Source of the DNA: Mycolicibacterium aromaticivorans JS19b1 = JCM 16368
GTDB lineage: Bacteria; Actinomycetota; Actinomycetes; Mycobacteriales; Mycobacteriaceae
Assembly: GCF_000559085.1 (NCBI RefSeq)
Contig: NZ_JALN02000001.1
Coordinates: 496,001 to 560,000, forward strand
Direction of reading: 5' to 3'
Length of the DNA: 64,000 bases
Shown here: positions 16,952 to 26,316 of the stretch, piece after piece
Layout of the letters: each line of letters starts with the position of its first letter
Position numbering within the stretch: the first letter of the stretch is position 1
Translations under genes and position numbers: made by a program
The notes under the pieces: generated by a model
What the model was told of the DNA's origin: nothing
The model's database searches: none
The model's input: only the letters and a program-made list of their open reading frames with translations

Positions 16952-17959
16952 ATGACTGACCAATCGGCCAAGCCATCTCGTCACCACGTATGGCGGATCT
17001 CGAAACGCACGTTGTCCAAAAGCTGGGACGACTCGATTTTTTCTGAGTCCGCACAGGCGGGTTTTTGGTCGGTCCTGTCGTTGCCGCCGCTCCTGCTCGG
17101 CATGCTCGGGAGCCTTTCTTACATTGCACCGCTGTTCGGGCCGGACACCCTGCCGACCATCGAGAACCAGCTGATCAACTTCGCCAACAGCTTCTTCTCG
17201 AAGAATGTGGTCAACGAGATCATCCAGCCGACCGTCCGCGACATCGTGGCGAGCGCGCGCGGTGAAGTGGTGTCGTTCGGTTTCGTCATCAGCCTGTGGG
17301 CCGGCTCGTCGGCCATCTCGGCGTTCGTCGACTCGGTGGTGGAAGCTCACGACCAGACGCCGTTGCGACATCCGGTGCGGCAACGGTTCTTCGCGCTCGG
17401 GCTCTACGTGGTGATGTTGGTGTTCGTCATCGCCAGCGCACCGTTCGTGGCGCTCGGCCCCCGCAAGATCTCGTCGTATCTTCCCGACAGCTGGGACAAC
17501 GTCCTGCATTACGGCTACTACCCCGCGCTCGCCGTGACCCTGGTGCTGGCCGTCACGATCCTCTACCGGGTGTCGCTACCCAAACCGTTGCCCACCCATC
17601 GCCTGCTGTGGGGTGCGATCCTGGCGGCGACGGTGTTCGTGGTCGCGGCGATGGGCCTGCGGTTCTACCTGACCTGGATCACCAGCACCGGCTACACCTA
17701 TGGCGCGCTGGCGACCCCGATCGCGTTCCTGCTGTTCGCGTTCTTCCTCGGCTTCGCCATCATGATCGGCGCCGAACTCAACGCCGCCATCGAAGAGGAG
17801 TTTCCCGCTCCCACACCGCATGCCGAACAGATGCGAACGTGGTTGCGGCGCAAGGCGAAGTCGATGGGTGATAACGACAACAAGGACGCCGCCGCCGACA
17901 ACGAGGCGCAGCCGGTGCCCGGGGAGACGACCGAAGCCGCCCCGATCAGCCCTTCTTGA
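16952..17959 (+). CDS. YihY/BrkB-family inner membrane protein (Rv2707 type)
   Basis: This 335-residue protein has six hydrophobic segments: FWSVLSLPPLLLGMLGSLSYI, VSFGFVISLWAGSSAISAF, LGLYVVMLVFVIASAPFVAL, YYPALAVTLVLAVTI, LWGAILAATVFVVAAMGL and PIAFLLFAFFLGFAIMIGAELNAAIEEE. The last, with GAELNA, is the hallmark of the YihY/UPF0761 family. The C-terminus is charged. Family members were once called RNase BN or serum-resistance factors; the real function is unsettled. The 3' end overlaps the convergent DUF3039 gene by 14 bases. Confidence 0.9.
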   Translation: MTDQSAKPSRHHVWRISKRTLSKSWDDSIFSESAQAGFWSVLSLPPLLLGMLGSLSYIAPLFGPDTLPTIENQLINFANSFFSKNVVNEIIQPTVRDIVASARGEVVSFGFVISLWAGSSAISAFVDSVVEAHDQTPLRHPVRQRFFALGLYVVMLVFVIASAPFVALGPRKISSYLPDSWDNVLHYGYYPALAVTLVLAVTILYRVSLPKPLPTHRLLWGAILAATVFVVAAMGLRFYLTWITSTGYTYGALATPIAFLLFAFFLGFAIMIGAELNAAIEEEFPAPTPHAEQMRTWLRRKAKSMGDNDNKDAAADNEAQPVPGETTEAAPISPS

Positions 17960-18185
17960 GGTTCTCGTAGACCCGCTTGCAGTCCGGGCACACCGGCGAG
18001 CCCGGCTTGGCCGCGCGAGTCACCGGGAACACCTCGCCGCACAGCGCGACGACGTGGGTGCCCATCACGGCACTCTCGGCGATCTTGTCTTTCTTGACGT
18101 AATGGAAGACCTTGGGGGCATCGTCGTCGGTCCCGTCGTCGACACGTTCGTCGGCGTCGGTGCGCTCGATCGTCTGGGTCTGCAT
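17946..18185 (-). CDS. DUF3039 protein (Rv2708c type)
   Basis: This 79-residue acidic protein has a C-terminal zinc-ribbon-like set of cysteines (ALCGEVF and PVCPDCKRVYENL) and a histidine in FHYVKKD. DUF3039 is a small actinobacterial family of unknown function. The start ATG at 18185 (MQTQTIER) is chosen over a longer frame whose extra sequence is antisense to the divergent DUF3099 gene. Confidence 0.85.
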   Translation of the reverse strand: MQTQTIERTDADERVDDGTDDDAPKVFHYVKKDKIAESAVMGTHVVALCGEVFPVTRAAKPGSPVCPDCKRVYENLKKG

Positions 18186-18261
18186 ACACACATTGTGCCC
18201 GGTAAGACAGCCGTAAGAAACCGGCATGCATATCGATCGCGAATTGTGGAACAGTAGAGCT

Positions 18262-18657
18262 ATGAAGCGTGAGCTGGGATTCGACGACGAGGGTCGGCCC
18301 GTGCTCATCACCGCCGCGGCGACACCCTACGAAGAGCAGCATCGTCAGCGAGTACGGAAGTACCTGGCGATCATGTCTTTTCGGATTCCGGCGCTGATCC
18401 TGGCGGCAGTCGCATATGGCTTGTGGCACAACGGACTGATCTCACTGGCGATCATCGCGGTGTCACTGCCACTGCCGTGGATGGCCGTCCTGATCGCCAA
18501 TGATCGCCCGCCCCGGCGTGCCGAGGAGCCCCGGCGCTTCAACGACACCCCGCAGCGGACCCCGCTGTTCCCGCGGGCCGAGCATCGCGCGCTCGATGCC
18601 GGGATCTCGGCTGCTCAACCGCATCCGGCCGGTGGTCCCGACCGCGGTTCCCACTGA
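18262..18657 (+). CDS. DUF3099 membrane protein (Rv2709 type)
   Basis: This 131-residue protein has a short N-terminal domain (ELGFDDEGRPVLITAAATPYEE), two adjacent TM helices (FRIPALILAAVAYGLW; LISLAIIAVSLPLPWMAVLIA) and a basic proline-rich tail. It belongs to DUF3099, which has no known function. An in-frame ATG at 18226 would give 143 residues; ATG 18262 is preferred because the conserved KRELGFDDEG motif starts there. It lies upstream of sigB in the same direction, but sigB has its own promoter. Confidence 0.83.
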   Translation: MKRELGFDDEGRPVLITAAATPYEEQHRQRVRKYLAIMSFRIPALILAAVAYGLWHNGLISLAIIAVSLPLPWMAVLIANDRPPRRAEEPRRFNDTPQRTPLFPRAEHRALDAGISAAQPHPAGGPDRGSH

Positions 18658-18740
18658 TCGCCATCGCGGCCGTTTCTCAGGACATTCTCAGGGCTCCTCA
18701 CTATTCCCGCACGTCAGAGGGTGTGAACAGACGCCTTCGC

Positions 18741-18767
18741 GGGAACTCTTTGCTCGGATCGCACGTT
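18741..18767 (+). promoter_or_regulatory. SigE/SigH-type promoter of sigB
   Basis: GGGAAC (18741-18746), 17 bases, then CGTT (18764-18767) matches the extracytoplasmic-sigma consensus used upstream of sigB in mycobacteria (SigE/SigH control is established there). The start would be about 7 bases downstream, leaving a leader of about 30 bases with AGGAGG. Confidence 0.8.
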
Positions 18768-18804
18768 GAACGCTGTGACAGTTGCAGCCGATCAGGAGGC
18801 CACC

Positions 18805-19764
18805 ATGGCACATGCCACCACCAGCCGGATTGACAGCGATCTGGACGCCCAGAGTCCAGCCGCCGACTTGGTGCGCGTCTATCTGAACGGCATCGGCAAA
18901 ACCGCCCTGCTCACCGCAGAAGACGAGGTAGAGCTGGCCAAGCGGATCGAGGCCGGGCTGTTCGCCCAGCACCTGCTGGAGACCAAGAAGCGACTCAGCG
19001 AGAACCGCAAGCGCGATCTCGCCATCATCGTGCGCGACGGGCAGGCCGCCCGCAGTCATCTGCTCGAGGCCAACCTGCGCCTGGTGGTGTCGCTGGCCAA
19101 GCGCTACACCGGTCGGGGCATGCCGCTGCTGGATCTCATCCAGGAGGGCAACCTGGGTCTGATCCGCGCGATGGAGAAGTTCGACTACACCAAGGGTTTC
19201 AAGTTCTCGACGTATGCCACGTGGTGGATCCGTCAGGCCATCACCCGCGGCATGGCCGACCAGAGCCGCACGATCCGGCTCCCCGTCCACCTCGTGGAAC
19301 AGGTGAACAAGCTCGCCCGCATCAAGCGTGAGATGCACCAGAGCCTGGGCCGGGAGGCCAGCGACGAGGAGCTCGCCGAGGAGTCCGGTATTCCGGTCGA
19401 GAAGATCAACGATCTGCTCGAGCACAGCCGCGACCCGGTGAGCCTCGACATGCCGGTCGGCAGCGACGAGGAGGCCCCGCTCGGCGACTTCATCGAGGAC
19501 TCCGAGGCCATGTCCGCCGAGAACGCGGTGATCGCCGAATTGCTGCACACCGACATCCGCCACGTGCTGGCCACTTTGGACGAGCGGGAGCAGCAGGTGA
19601 TCCGGCTGCGATTCGGCCTCGACGACGGCCAGCCCCGCACCCTCGACCAGATCGGCAAGCTGTTCGGCCTGTCCCGCGAGCGGGTCCGCCAGATCGAGCG
19701 TGAGGTCATGTCGAAGCTGCGCAACGGCGACCGGGCCGACCGGCTGCGGTCGTACGCCAGCTGA
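18805..19764 (+). CDS. sigB: RNA polymerase sigma factor SigB
   Basis: This 319-residue non-essential principal-like sigma factor is used in stationary phase and stress. It lacks the long N-terminal extension of SigA; region 1.2 begins at [16 protein letters not shown], region 2 has the same [17 protein letters not shown] helix as SigA, and region 4.2 is [29 protein letters not shown] at 18805 has AGGAGG in front. It is controlled by the GGGAAC/CGTT promoter, so the stress sigmas feed into it. It is followed by a hairpin and then ideR. Confidence 0.97.
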   Translation: MAHATTSRIDSDLDAQSPAADLVRVYLNGIGKTALLTAEDEVELAKRIEAGLFAQHLLETKKRLSENRKRDLAIIVRDGQAARSHLLEANLRLVVSLAKRYTGRGMPLLDLIQEGNLGLIRAMEKFDYTKGFKFSTYATWWIRQAITRGMADQSRTIRLPVHLVEQVNKLARIKREMHQSLGREASDEELAEESGIPVEKINDLLEHSRDPVSLDMPVGSDEEAPLGDFIEDSEAMSAENAVIAELLHTDIRHVLATLDEREQQVIRLRFGLDDGQPRTLDQIGKLFGLSRERVRQIEREVMSKLRNGDRADRLRSYAS

Positions 19765-19780
19765 GTAAGCAACCCCCTCC

Positions 19781-19813
19781 AGTGTGCCCGTCGGTCAACC
19801 CGGCGGGCACACT
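19781..19813 (+). terminator. Hairpin after sigB
   Basis: A perfect 10-bp stem (AGTGTGCCCG at 19781-19790 with CGGGCACACT at 19804-19813) with a 13-base loop lies 17 bases after the sigB stop. There is no U-tract, as is usual for mycobacterial hairpin terminators. Confidence 0.65.
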
Positions 19814-19858
19814 GCTGTGGCCGGAGGTGTTGCACGTCCATTTACGCAGCTAGCCAAG

Positions 19859-19864
19859 TAGACT
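19859..19864 (+). promoter_or_regulatory. -10 element upstream of ideR
   Basis: TAGACT lies 24 bases before the ideR ATG. No IdeR iron box was recognised in the gap. Confidence 0.4.
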
Positions 19865-19888
19865 CGGGGCAGACGAAGGGTGTCCTTA

Positions 19889-20578
19889 ATGAACGATCTG
19901 GTCGATACCACTGAGATGTATCTGCGCACGATCTACGACCTCGAAGAGGAGGGCGTGATCCCCCTGCGCGCACGCATTGCCGAGCGGCTCGAGCAGAGTG
20001 GCCCAACGGTCAGCCAGACCGTGGCCCGCATGGAACGCGACGGCCTGCTGCATGTGGCCGGCGACCGGCACCTTGAACTGACCGAAAAGGGACGCGAATT
20101 GGCCGTCTCGGTGATGCGCAAGCATCGCCTGGCCGAGCGCCTGCTGGTGGACGTCATCGGGTTGCCGTGGGAAGAAGTGCACGCCGAAGCCTGCCGCTGG
20201 GAACACGTGATGAGCGAGGACGTCGAGCGCCGGCTGGTGCAGGTCCTCGACGACCCGACGGTGTCGCCGTTCGGCAATCCGATCCCCGGTCTGTCGCTGC
20301 TGGGCCTGGACATGAGCAAGTTCGAGGACGCCAACCTGGTGCGCCTGACCGAACTGCCGGCCGGCTCCCCCGTCGCCGTGGTGGTCCGTCAGCTCTCCGA
20401 GCACGTGCAGGGTGACGTCGAGCTGATCGGTCAGCTCAAGGGGGCCGGTGTGGTGCCCAATGCCCGCGTGCAAGTGGAGAGTGGCCCGCACGGCGGTGTG
20501 ACGATCCTGATCGGCGGCCACGAGAACGTGCACCTGCCCCACGAGATGGCCCACGCTGTCAAGGTCGAGAAGGTCTAG
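19889..20578 (+). CDS. ideR: Iron-dependent repressor IdeR (DtxR family)
   Basis: This 229-residue Fe2+-activated DNA-binding protein represses siderophore and uptake genes and activates iron storage. It has an N-terminal winged helix (LEQSGPTVSQTVARMERDGLL), a dimer/metal domain, and a C-terminal SH3-like domain from about residue 150. Metal ligands are in place: Met10, His79 (KHRL), Cys102/Glu105/His106 (ACRWEHVM). ATG at 19889 fits the family length (230 in M. tuberculosis); AAGGGTG precedes it. The gene follows sigB as in other mycobacteria. Confidence 0.97.
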   Translation: MNDLVDTTEMYLRTIYDLEEEGVIPLRARIAERLEQSGPTVSQTVARMERDGLLHVAGDRHLELTEKGRELAVSVMRKHRLAERLLVDVIGLPWEEVHAEACRWEHVMSEDVERRLVQVLDDPTVSPFGNPIPGLSLLGLDMSKFEDANLVRLTELPAGSPVAVVVRQLSEHVQGDVELIGQLKGAGVVPNARVQVESGPHGGVTILIGGHENVHLPHEMAHAVKVEKV

Positions 20579-20584
20579 GCCGCC

Positions 20585-21643
20585 CTACACTGCGCGGCGG
20601 CCGAACGTTCGCCGCGGCGGAAGCCGCACCCCCAACCGCTTGGCCAGCCGGTACCCGGCACCGGCCAGCTCCCGGATCTGCTCGGGCCGCATGCCCGACT
20701 GCAGCGCGGTGTCGAGCATGCTCGCCATTCGGTGCTCAGGATCGCTGCGCAGCGCCGCCTCCAGCGACAGCCCGGCCAACGGCCCGTCGCCACGCGTGTA
20801 CGCCGAAAAGGCCAGCAGCACAAGCGCTTCGGTTCGCCACGGGTCGGGAAGCGTCCGTGCGAGCACGGTCCACAGCGCTTCGGCGTTGCCGGCCACCGCA
20901 CCGACCGCGAGCGCGTACAACGTGTCGCGGACCGAGACGTCGGTCAGCGCGCACGCCAGCATCGCGAGTTCGGCATCCTCGAGGTCCGCACCGTCGCTGA
21001 CGCGGGCGGCGATCGCCATGGCCGCCTCGACATCGCGGCGCCCGCACCCGTCGGGATCGGCCCGCCAGTCGGTCTCCCGCGCCTGCGCGTGCGCGGTGAT
21101 CGCCGGCACCAGCGAAGCGGCGCGGCCGGCGTCGGCGACAGCGACCACCGCCTGCAGATCGGAGCGGCGTGGATACAGTCGTCGTCCCTCGAGCACGGCG
21201 GCTGCGGCGAGCGGGGAGGCCATCGGATCTTCCACCGCGCCGAATCTGCCGCAGCCGTCGACGCAGTGCCACCGGCCGCCTGCCTCGATCCGGTCGACCA
21301 CGTGGGTGGCGTAGACGGTCATGTCGTGGTCGGCCAGCGCCGCGTTGAGTTCGTCGCACATGTCGCGGTAGTCCTGGTTGCACATCGGGCACGAGGCGCC
21401 GTCGGCGTCGATGATCACGGCCACCACCGTGTCGGCGCCTGAGGCGGCGGCGACGTCGGCCAGGTGGGTGAGGTTCCCGTCCATCACCTTGGGCAGGTCG
21501 ACACGCATGACGGCTCCCATCTCGCGGTCCTCCAGGGACACCAGCACCAGTGATTTCTCCGGGACGAAGCCGAGGACAGCGGGCAGCGCGGCGATCAGGG
21601 CGCCAGGACGGGTGAAGCGATGGTCAGGTTGGTGTGTGGTCAT
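20585..21643 (-). CDS. DUF4192 protein (Rv2712c type)
   Basis: This 352-residue cytosolic protein belongs to DUF4192. It opens with the family signature [26 protein letters not shown] and has a [10 protein letters not shown] strand near residue 75. A cysteine cluster ([23 protein letters not shown]) may bind metal, and the C-terminal half is a helical repeat region. The function is unknown. ATG at 21643 gives the expected length (351 in M. tuberculosis); the open frame upstream is non-coding by pattern. Confidence 0.88.
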   Translation of the reverse strand: MTTHQPDHRFTRPGALIAALPAVLGFVPEKSLVLVSLEDREMGAVMRVDLPKVMDGNLTHLADVAAASGADTVVAVIIDADGASCPMCNQDYRDMCDELNAALADHDMTVYATHVVDRIEAGGRWHCVDGCGRFGAVEDPMASPLAAAAVLEGRRLYPRRSDLQAVVAVADAGRAASLVPAITAHAQARETDWRADPDGCGRRDVEAAMAIAARVSDGADLEDAELAMLACALTDVSVRDTLYALAVGAVAGNAEALWTVLARTLPDPWRTEALVLLAFSAYTRGDGPLAGLSLEAALRSDPEHRMASMLDTALQSGMRPEQIRELAGAGYRLAKRLGVRLPPRRTFGRRAV

Positions 21644-21818
21644 GGCCCGACAGTCGCAACCGGCGCCGACCAAACCCCTCCGCCGAGAACCGACGAGCAC
21701 GCCGCTGGGGATGAACCCGGAACTGGGGATAGCCGCCGGGCAGCGGCGCCACATTGTTCATGTCGTATTGACACGGTCGGCATGCGAGATTCGGCAAACC
21801 GGCGTACATCTTGTCCTC

Positions 21819-23231
21819 ATGAGTGTGGAATACGACCTCGTCGTCATCGGCTCGGGGCCCGGCGGTCAGAAAGCAGCCATCGCGGCAGCCAAGCTGGGCA
21901 AGTCGGTGGCCGTCATCGAACGCGGGCAGATGCTCGGCGGTGTCTGTGTTCAGACCGGCACCATCCCGTCGAAGACGCTGCGCGAGGCGGTGCTCTACCT
22001 GACCGGCATGAGCCAGCGCGAACTCTACGGCGCCAGCTACCGCGTCAAGGACAAGATCACTCCAGCCGACCTGCTCGCCCGCACCGAACACGTGATCCGC
22101 AAAGAGGTCGACGTGGTGCGAAACCAGTTGATGCGCAACGGTATCGAGCTCTACGTGGGGCACGGCCGGTTCATCGATGAGCACACCGTCGAGGTCGAGG
22201 ACCCCACCCGAGCCGAGCACATCACCGTCAGCGGTCGCTACATCATCATCGCCACCGGCACCAAGCCGGCGCGGCCAGCCGGCGTCGAGTTCGACGAGAA
22301 CCGGGTGCTGGACTCCGACGGCATCCTCGACCTGAAGACCATCCCCGGCTCGATGGTGGTGGTCGGCGCCGGCGTCATCGGCATCGAGTACGCCTCGATG
22401 TTCGCCGCACTGGGCACCAAGGTCACCGTCGTCGAGAAACGCGACACGATGCTCGACTTCTGCGACCCCGAGATCGTCGAAGCCCTGCGCTTCCACCTCC
22501 GCGACCTGGCGGTGACGTTCCGCTTCGGCGAGGAGGTGACCGCAGTCGACGTCGGTTCGGCCGGCACAGTCACCACGTTGGCCAGTGGCAAGCAGATCCC
22601 CGCCGAAACCGTCATGTACTCGGCCGGACGGCAGGGCCAGACCGACCACCTGGATCTGGCCAACGCCGGTCTGGAGGCCGACAACCGCGGCCGGATCTTC
22701 GTCGACGAGAAGACATTTCAGTCCAAAGTGGACCATATCTACGCCGTCGGCGATGTCATCGGCTTCCCCGCCCTGGCGGCCACCTCGATGGAACAGGGCC
22801 GGCTGGCGGCCTACCACGCGTTCGGCGAGCCGACGGCCGGTATGACCATGCTGCAGCCGATCGGCATCTACTCGATCCCCGAGGTGTCCTACGTCGGTGC
22901 CACCGAGGTGGACCTCACCAAGGCGGCGGTCCCCTACGAGGTCGGGGTGTCCCGCTACCGCGAACTGGCCCGCGGCCAGATCGCCGGTGACTCCTACGGC
23001 ATGCTCAAGCTGCTGGTGTCCACCGAAGACCTCAAGGTCCTCGGCGTCCACATCTTCGGCACCGCGGCAACAGAATTGGTGCACATCGGCCAGGCCGTGA
23101 TGGGTTGCGGCGGGACCATCGAGTACCTGGTCGACGCTGTCTTCAACTATCCGACGTTCTCGGAGGCCTACAAGGTGGCCGCGCTCGACGTGATGAACAA
23201 GCTGCGCGCGCTGAACCAGTTCCGCCGTTAG
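21819..23231 (+). CDS. sthA: Soluble pyridine nucleotide transhydrogenase
   Basis: This 470-residue FAD flavoprotein exchanges reducing equivalents between NADPH and NAD+. It has the FAD Rossmann motif [14 protein letters not shown] at residue 12, a second dinucleotide motif [13 protein letters not shown] near 185, the FAD motif IYAVGDVIG and the C-terminal dimerisation domain. In the position of the redox disulfide of lipoamide dehydrogenase it has [13 protein letters not shown]: only one cysteine remains, the second being threonine, which marks SthA. ATG at 21819 gives the usual length. Confidence 0.95.
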   Translation: MSVEYDLVVIGSGPGGQKAAIAAAKLGKSVAVIERGQMLGGVCVQTGTIPSKTLREAVLYLTGMSQRELYGASYRVKDKITPADLLARTEHVIRKEVDVVRNQLMRNGIELYVGHGRFIDEHTVEVEDPTRAEHITVSGRYIIIATGTKPARPAGVEFDENRVLDSDGILDLKTIPGSMVVVGAGVIGIEYASMFAALGTKVTVVEKRDTMLDFCDPEIVEALRFHLRDLAVTFRFGEEVTAVDVGSAGTVTTLASGKQIPAETVMYSAGRQGQTDHLDLANAGLEADNRGRIFVDEKTFQSKVDHIYAVGDVIGFPALAATSMEQGRLAAYHAFGEPTAGMTMLQPIGIYSIPEVSYVGATEVDLTKAAVPYEVGVSRYRELARGQIAGDSYGMLKLLVSTEDLKVLGVHIFGTAATELVHIGQAVMGCGGTIEYLVDAVFNYPTFSEAYKVAALDVMNKLRALNQFRR

Positions 23232-23235
23232 GCGC

Positions 23236-24021
23236 TCAGCACTCGCTGTCGAACGACGTCGGCGCGTCGTCGCCCGGACCCCCCGCTTCGGCGCGCGCCA
23301 GCAGCGCTGCCGTCGCCGCGTCGAACGGCGCCGAGTAGGACACGTTGTCCTGGCAGCCGCCGCCATTGCGCCCGCCGATCACGCCGACCACCGTCGCCCC
23401 GGCGATCCATGGGCCGCCGCTGGTTCCGTCGACCAGGCCGTTACAGCGCAGTGCCGGGTATCCGTCCTCGATGCGGGCAACGGTGTCGCAGCCCAGCGGG
23501 GGTCCGCCGTCACCCGTCGGGTAGCCGATCACCGTCACCGGCGCGGACTCGGTGGGCGCCGCGCCGAGGGTGAGCGCCCGGCCCGCAGCGGATTCGACAG
23601 TGCCGCCAGCAGAGCGGCTGACTCGGGCGAACGCATAGTCTGCCTTCGGGTCCTGTGTGCTCAGCCATCGGGGATCGAGGTAGACGGAGTCGACGGTCCA
23701 GACGTCGCCGGGAGCGGCGCTCTCGCTGAATCCGGGTACGAAGGTGGCGGGCAGGCCCGCCGCCAGGCAGTGCGCGGCGGTCAGGATCAGATCCTGGGCT
23801 GCCGAATGAACCACCGAGGCGGTGCAGGTGTGGGTGTCGGTGGCGCCGAGGAACAGTGCTCCCACGGCGGGCCGGGCCGCCACCGGCTGGGCATTCGCGG
23901 CCGACACCGCCGCCGCCCGGGGCTCCTCGGCGGCCTTGGCCCGCGGCTCGACGGTCGAATGGCACCCGGACACCAGAGCCGTGGCCACCACCACGTTCAG
24001 GGTCACCGCGACCATCCGCAT
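23236..24021 (-). CDS. Secreted trypsin-like serine protease, probable lipoprotein
   Basis: This 261-residue protein begins with a lipoprotein signal (MRMVAVTLNVVVATALVSGC, lipobox VSGC at residues 17-20). The chymotrypsin triad is complete: His in LTAAHC, Asp in KADYAFARVS, Ser in GTSGGPW. Cysteine pairs (THTCTAS/AAHC; LGCD/ALRC) suggest disulfides. It probably cleaves proteins or peptides at the cell surface. The longer open frame upstream is rejected because ATG 24021 starts the signal exactly. It is not present between sthA and Rv2714 in M. tuberculosis. Confidence 0.87.
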   Translation of the reverse strand: MRMVAVTLNVVVATALVSGCHSTVEPRAKAAEEPRAAAVSAANAQPVAARPAVGALFLGATDTHTCTASVVHSAAQDLILTAAHCLAAGLPATFVPGFSESAAPGDVWTVDSVYLDPRWLSTQDPKADYAFARVSRSAGGTVESAAGRALTLGAAPTESAPVTVIGYPTGDGGPPLGCDTVARIEDGYPALRCNGLVDGTSGGPWIAGATVVGVIGGRNGGGCQDNVSYSAPFDAATAALLARAEAGGPGDDAPTSFDSEC

Positions 24022-24074
24022 GCCTCGATCATGCCCGATCTGCGCGCTTTCGACTCGGTTGAACGGCCGGCACC

Positions 24075-24101
24075 GGGAACGACAGGCAGGTCGCCGGCGT
24101 T
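24075..24101 (+). promoter_or_regulatory. Possible SigE/SigH-type promoter upstream of PAC2 gene
   Basis: GGGAAC (24075-24080), 17 bases, CGTT (24098-24101): the same hexamer, spacing and -10 core as the sigB promoter. It points toward the PAC2-family gene, about 130 bases downstream. Confidence 0.5.
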
Positions 24102-24238
24102 GTCCAACACGGGCGCTATGGTCAGCGCTCACCCGATTCTCTGCCCGATGTCGCCGGCCCCGCGGCTCCTGAGAGACACTGGTTGTCACGGTACAAGGGG
24201 ACGACGACGTGCCCGGGCACCGCGAGGAGGCGGAGACG

Positions 24239-25213
24239 ATGACTGACGAGCAGGGACAGCCCTACCAACCCGAGCAGACCGGGATGTACGAACTGGAGTT
24301 TCCGGCGCCACAACTGTCCGCACCCGACGGGCGTGGCCCGGTGATGATTCACGCTCTCGAAGGCTTCTCCGACGCCGGCCGCGCGATTCGTCTGGCTGCC
24401 GACCACCTCAAAGCCAAGCTGGACACCGAGTTGGTGGCCTCGTTCGCGATCGACGAACTGCTGGATTACCGCTCCCGCCGGCCGCTGATGACGTTCAAGA
24501 CCGATCACTTCACCGACTACGACGATCCTGCGCTGAATCTGTACGCCCTGCGCGACAGCCTCGGCACACCGTTCCTGCTGCTCGCCGGGCTGGAGCCGGA
24601 TCTGAAATGGGAGCGATTCGTCACCGCGGTCCGGCTGCTGGCCGAGCAGCTCGGGGTACGCCAGACCATCGGGCTGGGCACCATCCCGATGGCCGTGCCG
24701 CACACCCGGCCGGTGACGATGACCGCGCACTCCAACAACCGCGATCTGATCACCGAATTCACCCCGTGGGTCGGCGAGGTGCAGGTCCCCGGCAGTGTGT
24801 CCAACCTGCTGGAGTACCGGATGGCCCAGCACGGCCACGAAGTCATCGGCTTCACCGTGCATGTGCCCCATTACCTGGCCCAAACGGATTTTCCGCCCGC
24901 TGCCGAGGCGCTGCTTGAGCAGGTCGCCAAGCTGACTTCGCTGCAGGTGCCGTTGCGGGGGCTCACCGATGCCGGCGCGGCCATCCGCACCAAGATCGAC
25001 GAGCAGGTCGAAGCCTCGGCGGAGGTCGCTCAAGTGGTGAGCGCGCTGGAGCGACAGTACGATGCTTTCGTTGCCGCTCAAGAGAACCGGTCGCTGCTGG
25101 CACGCGACGAAGAACTCCCCAGCGGCGACGAGTTGGGCGCGGAGTTCGAGAAATTCCTGGCCCAGCACGCCGAGGACTTCAAAGAAGGTTTCAACGACAG
25201 CGGCGAGACCTAG
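24239..25213 (+). CDS. PAC2-family protein (Rv2714 type)
   Basis: This 324-residue protein has the PAC2 (proteasome assembly chaperone-like) fold: MIHALEGFSDAGRAIRLAADHL near the N-terminus, then LNLYALRDSLGTPFLLLAGLEPDLKW and a C-terminal helical region with SALERQYDAFVAAQE. No catalytic residues are recognised. Mycobacteria have a proteasome, so a role in proteasome assembly or another multimer is conceivable but unproven. ATG at 24239 equals the length of Rv2714. GAGGAGGCGGAG precedes it. Confidence 0.9.
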   Translation: MTDEQGQPYQPEQTGMYELEFPAPQLSAPDGRGPVMIHALEGFSDAGRAIRLAADHLKAKLDTELVASFAIDELLDYRSRRPLMTFKTDHFTDYDDPALNLYALRDSLGTPFLLLAGLEPDLKWERFVTAVRLLAEQLGVRQTIGLGTIPMAVPHTRPVTMTAHSNNRDLITEFTPWVGEVQVPGSVSNLLEYRMAQHGHEVIGFTVHVPHYLAQTDFPPAAEALLEQVAKLTSLQVPLRGLTDAGAAIRTKIDEQVEASAEVAQVVSALERQYDAFVAAQENRSLLARDEELPSGDELGAEFEKFLAQHAEDFKEGFNDSGET

Positions 25214-25246
25214 CGGAGTCCACCGCACCGATGACAGGGTTGGCCA

Positions 25247-26293
25247 GTGACTCAGCAGAAGACTCAGCAGAAGTCTCAGCGAAAGCCCAATCTCCAGCCG
25301 GTGCGGGATGTGACGCCCACCCTGCACTTCCGGACCATTCATGGCTACCGGCGCGCCTTCCGGGTGGCCGGGTCGGGTCCGGCGCTACTGCTGATCCACG
25401 GGATCGGTGACAACTCGACGACGTGGCATCCGGTGCACAGCAAGCTCGCCCAGCGGTTCACCGTCATCGCCCCGGACCTGCTGGGGCATGGACAGTCCGA
25501 CAAGCCGCGAGCCGACTATTCGGTGGCGGCCTACGCCAACGGCATGCGCGATCTGCTCAGCGTGCTCGACCTCGACAAGGTGACCGTGGTCGGGCATTCA
25601 CTCGGCGGCGGCGTGGCTATGCAATTCGCTTACCAGTTCCCGCAATTGGTGGAGCGGCTGATCCTGGTCAGCGCAGGCGGGGTGACCAAAGAGGTCAACA
25701 TCGCGCTGCGGGCCGCCTCGCTCCCGTTGGGCGGGGAGGCGTTGGCCCTGCTGCGACTGCCGATGGTCCTGCCCGCGTTGCAGCTTGCCGGCCGCGCGCT
25801 GGGCAGCGTCTTCGGCTCCACCGGTCTGGGCCGCGACCTGCCGGACGCGCTGCGCATCCTGGCCGATCTGCCCGAGCCGACGGCCTCGTCGGCATTCACC
25901 CGCACACTGCGCTCGGTGGTGGACTGGCGCGGCCAGGTGGTCACCATGCTGGACCGATGTTATCTCACCGAATCCGTTCCGGTGCAACTCATTTGGGGCG
26001 ACTTGGACGCGGTGATCCCGGTCAGCCATGCCCGGATGGCACACTCCGCCATGCCCGGCTCCCAGCTCGAGATCTTCGGCCGCTCCGGCCACTTCCCGTT
26101 CCACGACGACCCCGACCGTTTCGTGGAGGTCGTCGAGAAGTTCATCGACGCGACAGCCCCGGCCGAGTACGACCAGGACGCCTTGCGGGAACTTCTTCGC
26201 ACCGGCCTCTCCGAACGCCTGGTCACCGGGTCGCTGGACACCCGGGTCGCCGTGCTCGATGCCCTGGGCGCCGACGAGCGCAGTGCCACCTGA
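25247..26293 (+). CDS. Alpha/beta hydrolase (Rv2715 type)
   Basis: This 348-residue hydrolase has a complete classical triad pattern: oxyanion motif LLIHGIGDNSTTW near residue 48, nucleophile GHSLGGG near residue 117, acid in WGDLDAVIP and histidine in GRSGHFPFHDDP. The core resembles haloalkane-dehalogenase and C-C hydrolase relatives; the substrate is not deducible. The first residues come from three near-identical 12-base repeats coding for TQQK, TQQK, SQRK. GTG at 25247 follows the PAC2 stop by 33 bases, so the two may share a transcript. Confidence 0.9.
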   Translation: MTQQKTQQKSQRKPNLQPVRDVTPTLHFRTIHGYRRAFRVAGSGPALLLIHGIGDNSTTWHPVHSKLAQRFTVIAPDLLGHGQSDKPRADYSVAAYANGMRDLLSVLDLDKVTVVGHSLGGGVAMQFAYQFPQLVERLILVSAGGVTKEVNIALRAASLPLGGEALALLRLPMVLPALQLAGRALGSVFGSTGLGRDLPDALRILADLPEPTASSAFTRTLRSVVDWRGQVVTMLDRCYLTESVPVQLIWGDLDAVIPVSHARMAHSAMPGSQLEIFGRSGHFPFHDDPDRFVEVVEKFIDATAPAEYDQDALRELLRTGLSERLVTGSLDTRVAVLDALGADERSAT

Positions 26294-26304
26294 CTTCAGC
26301 GTCG

Positions 26305-26310
26305 TAAAGT
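26305..26310 (+). promoter_or_regulatory. -10 element of leaderless PhzF-like gene
   Basis: TAAAGT, 6 bases, then the ATG at 26317. Confidence 0.55.
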
Positions 26311-26316
26311 CGAATC

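Noticed and set aside
21624..23366. 580-residue minus-strand frame opposite sthA
   Set aside because: Antisense of a well-recognised flavoprotein; the composition (Asp/Val/His/Gly) is the usual shadow in high-GC DNA.
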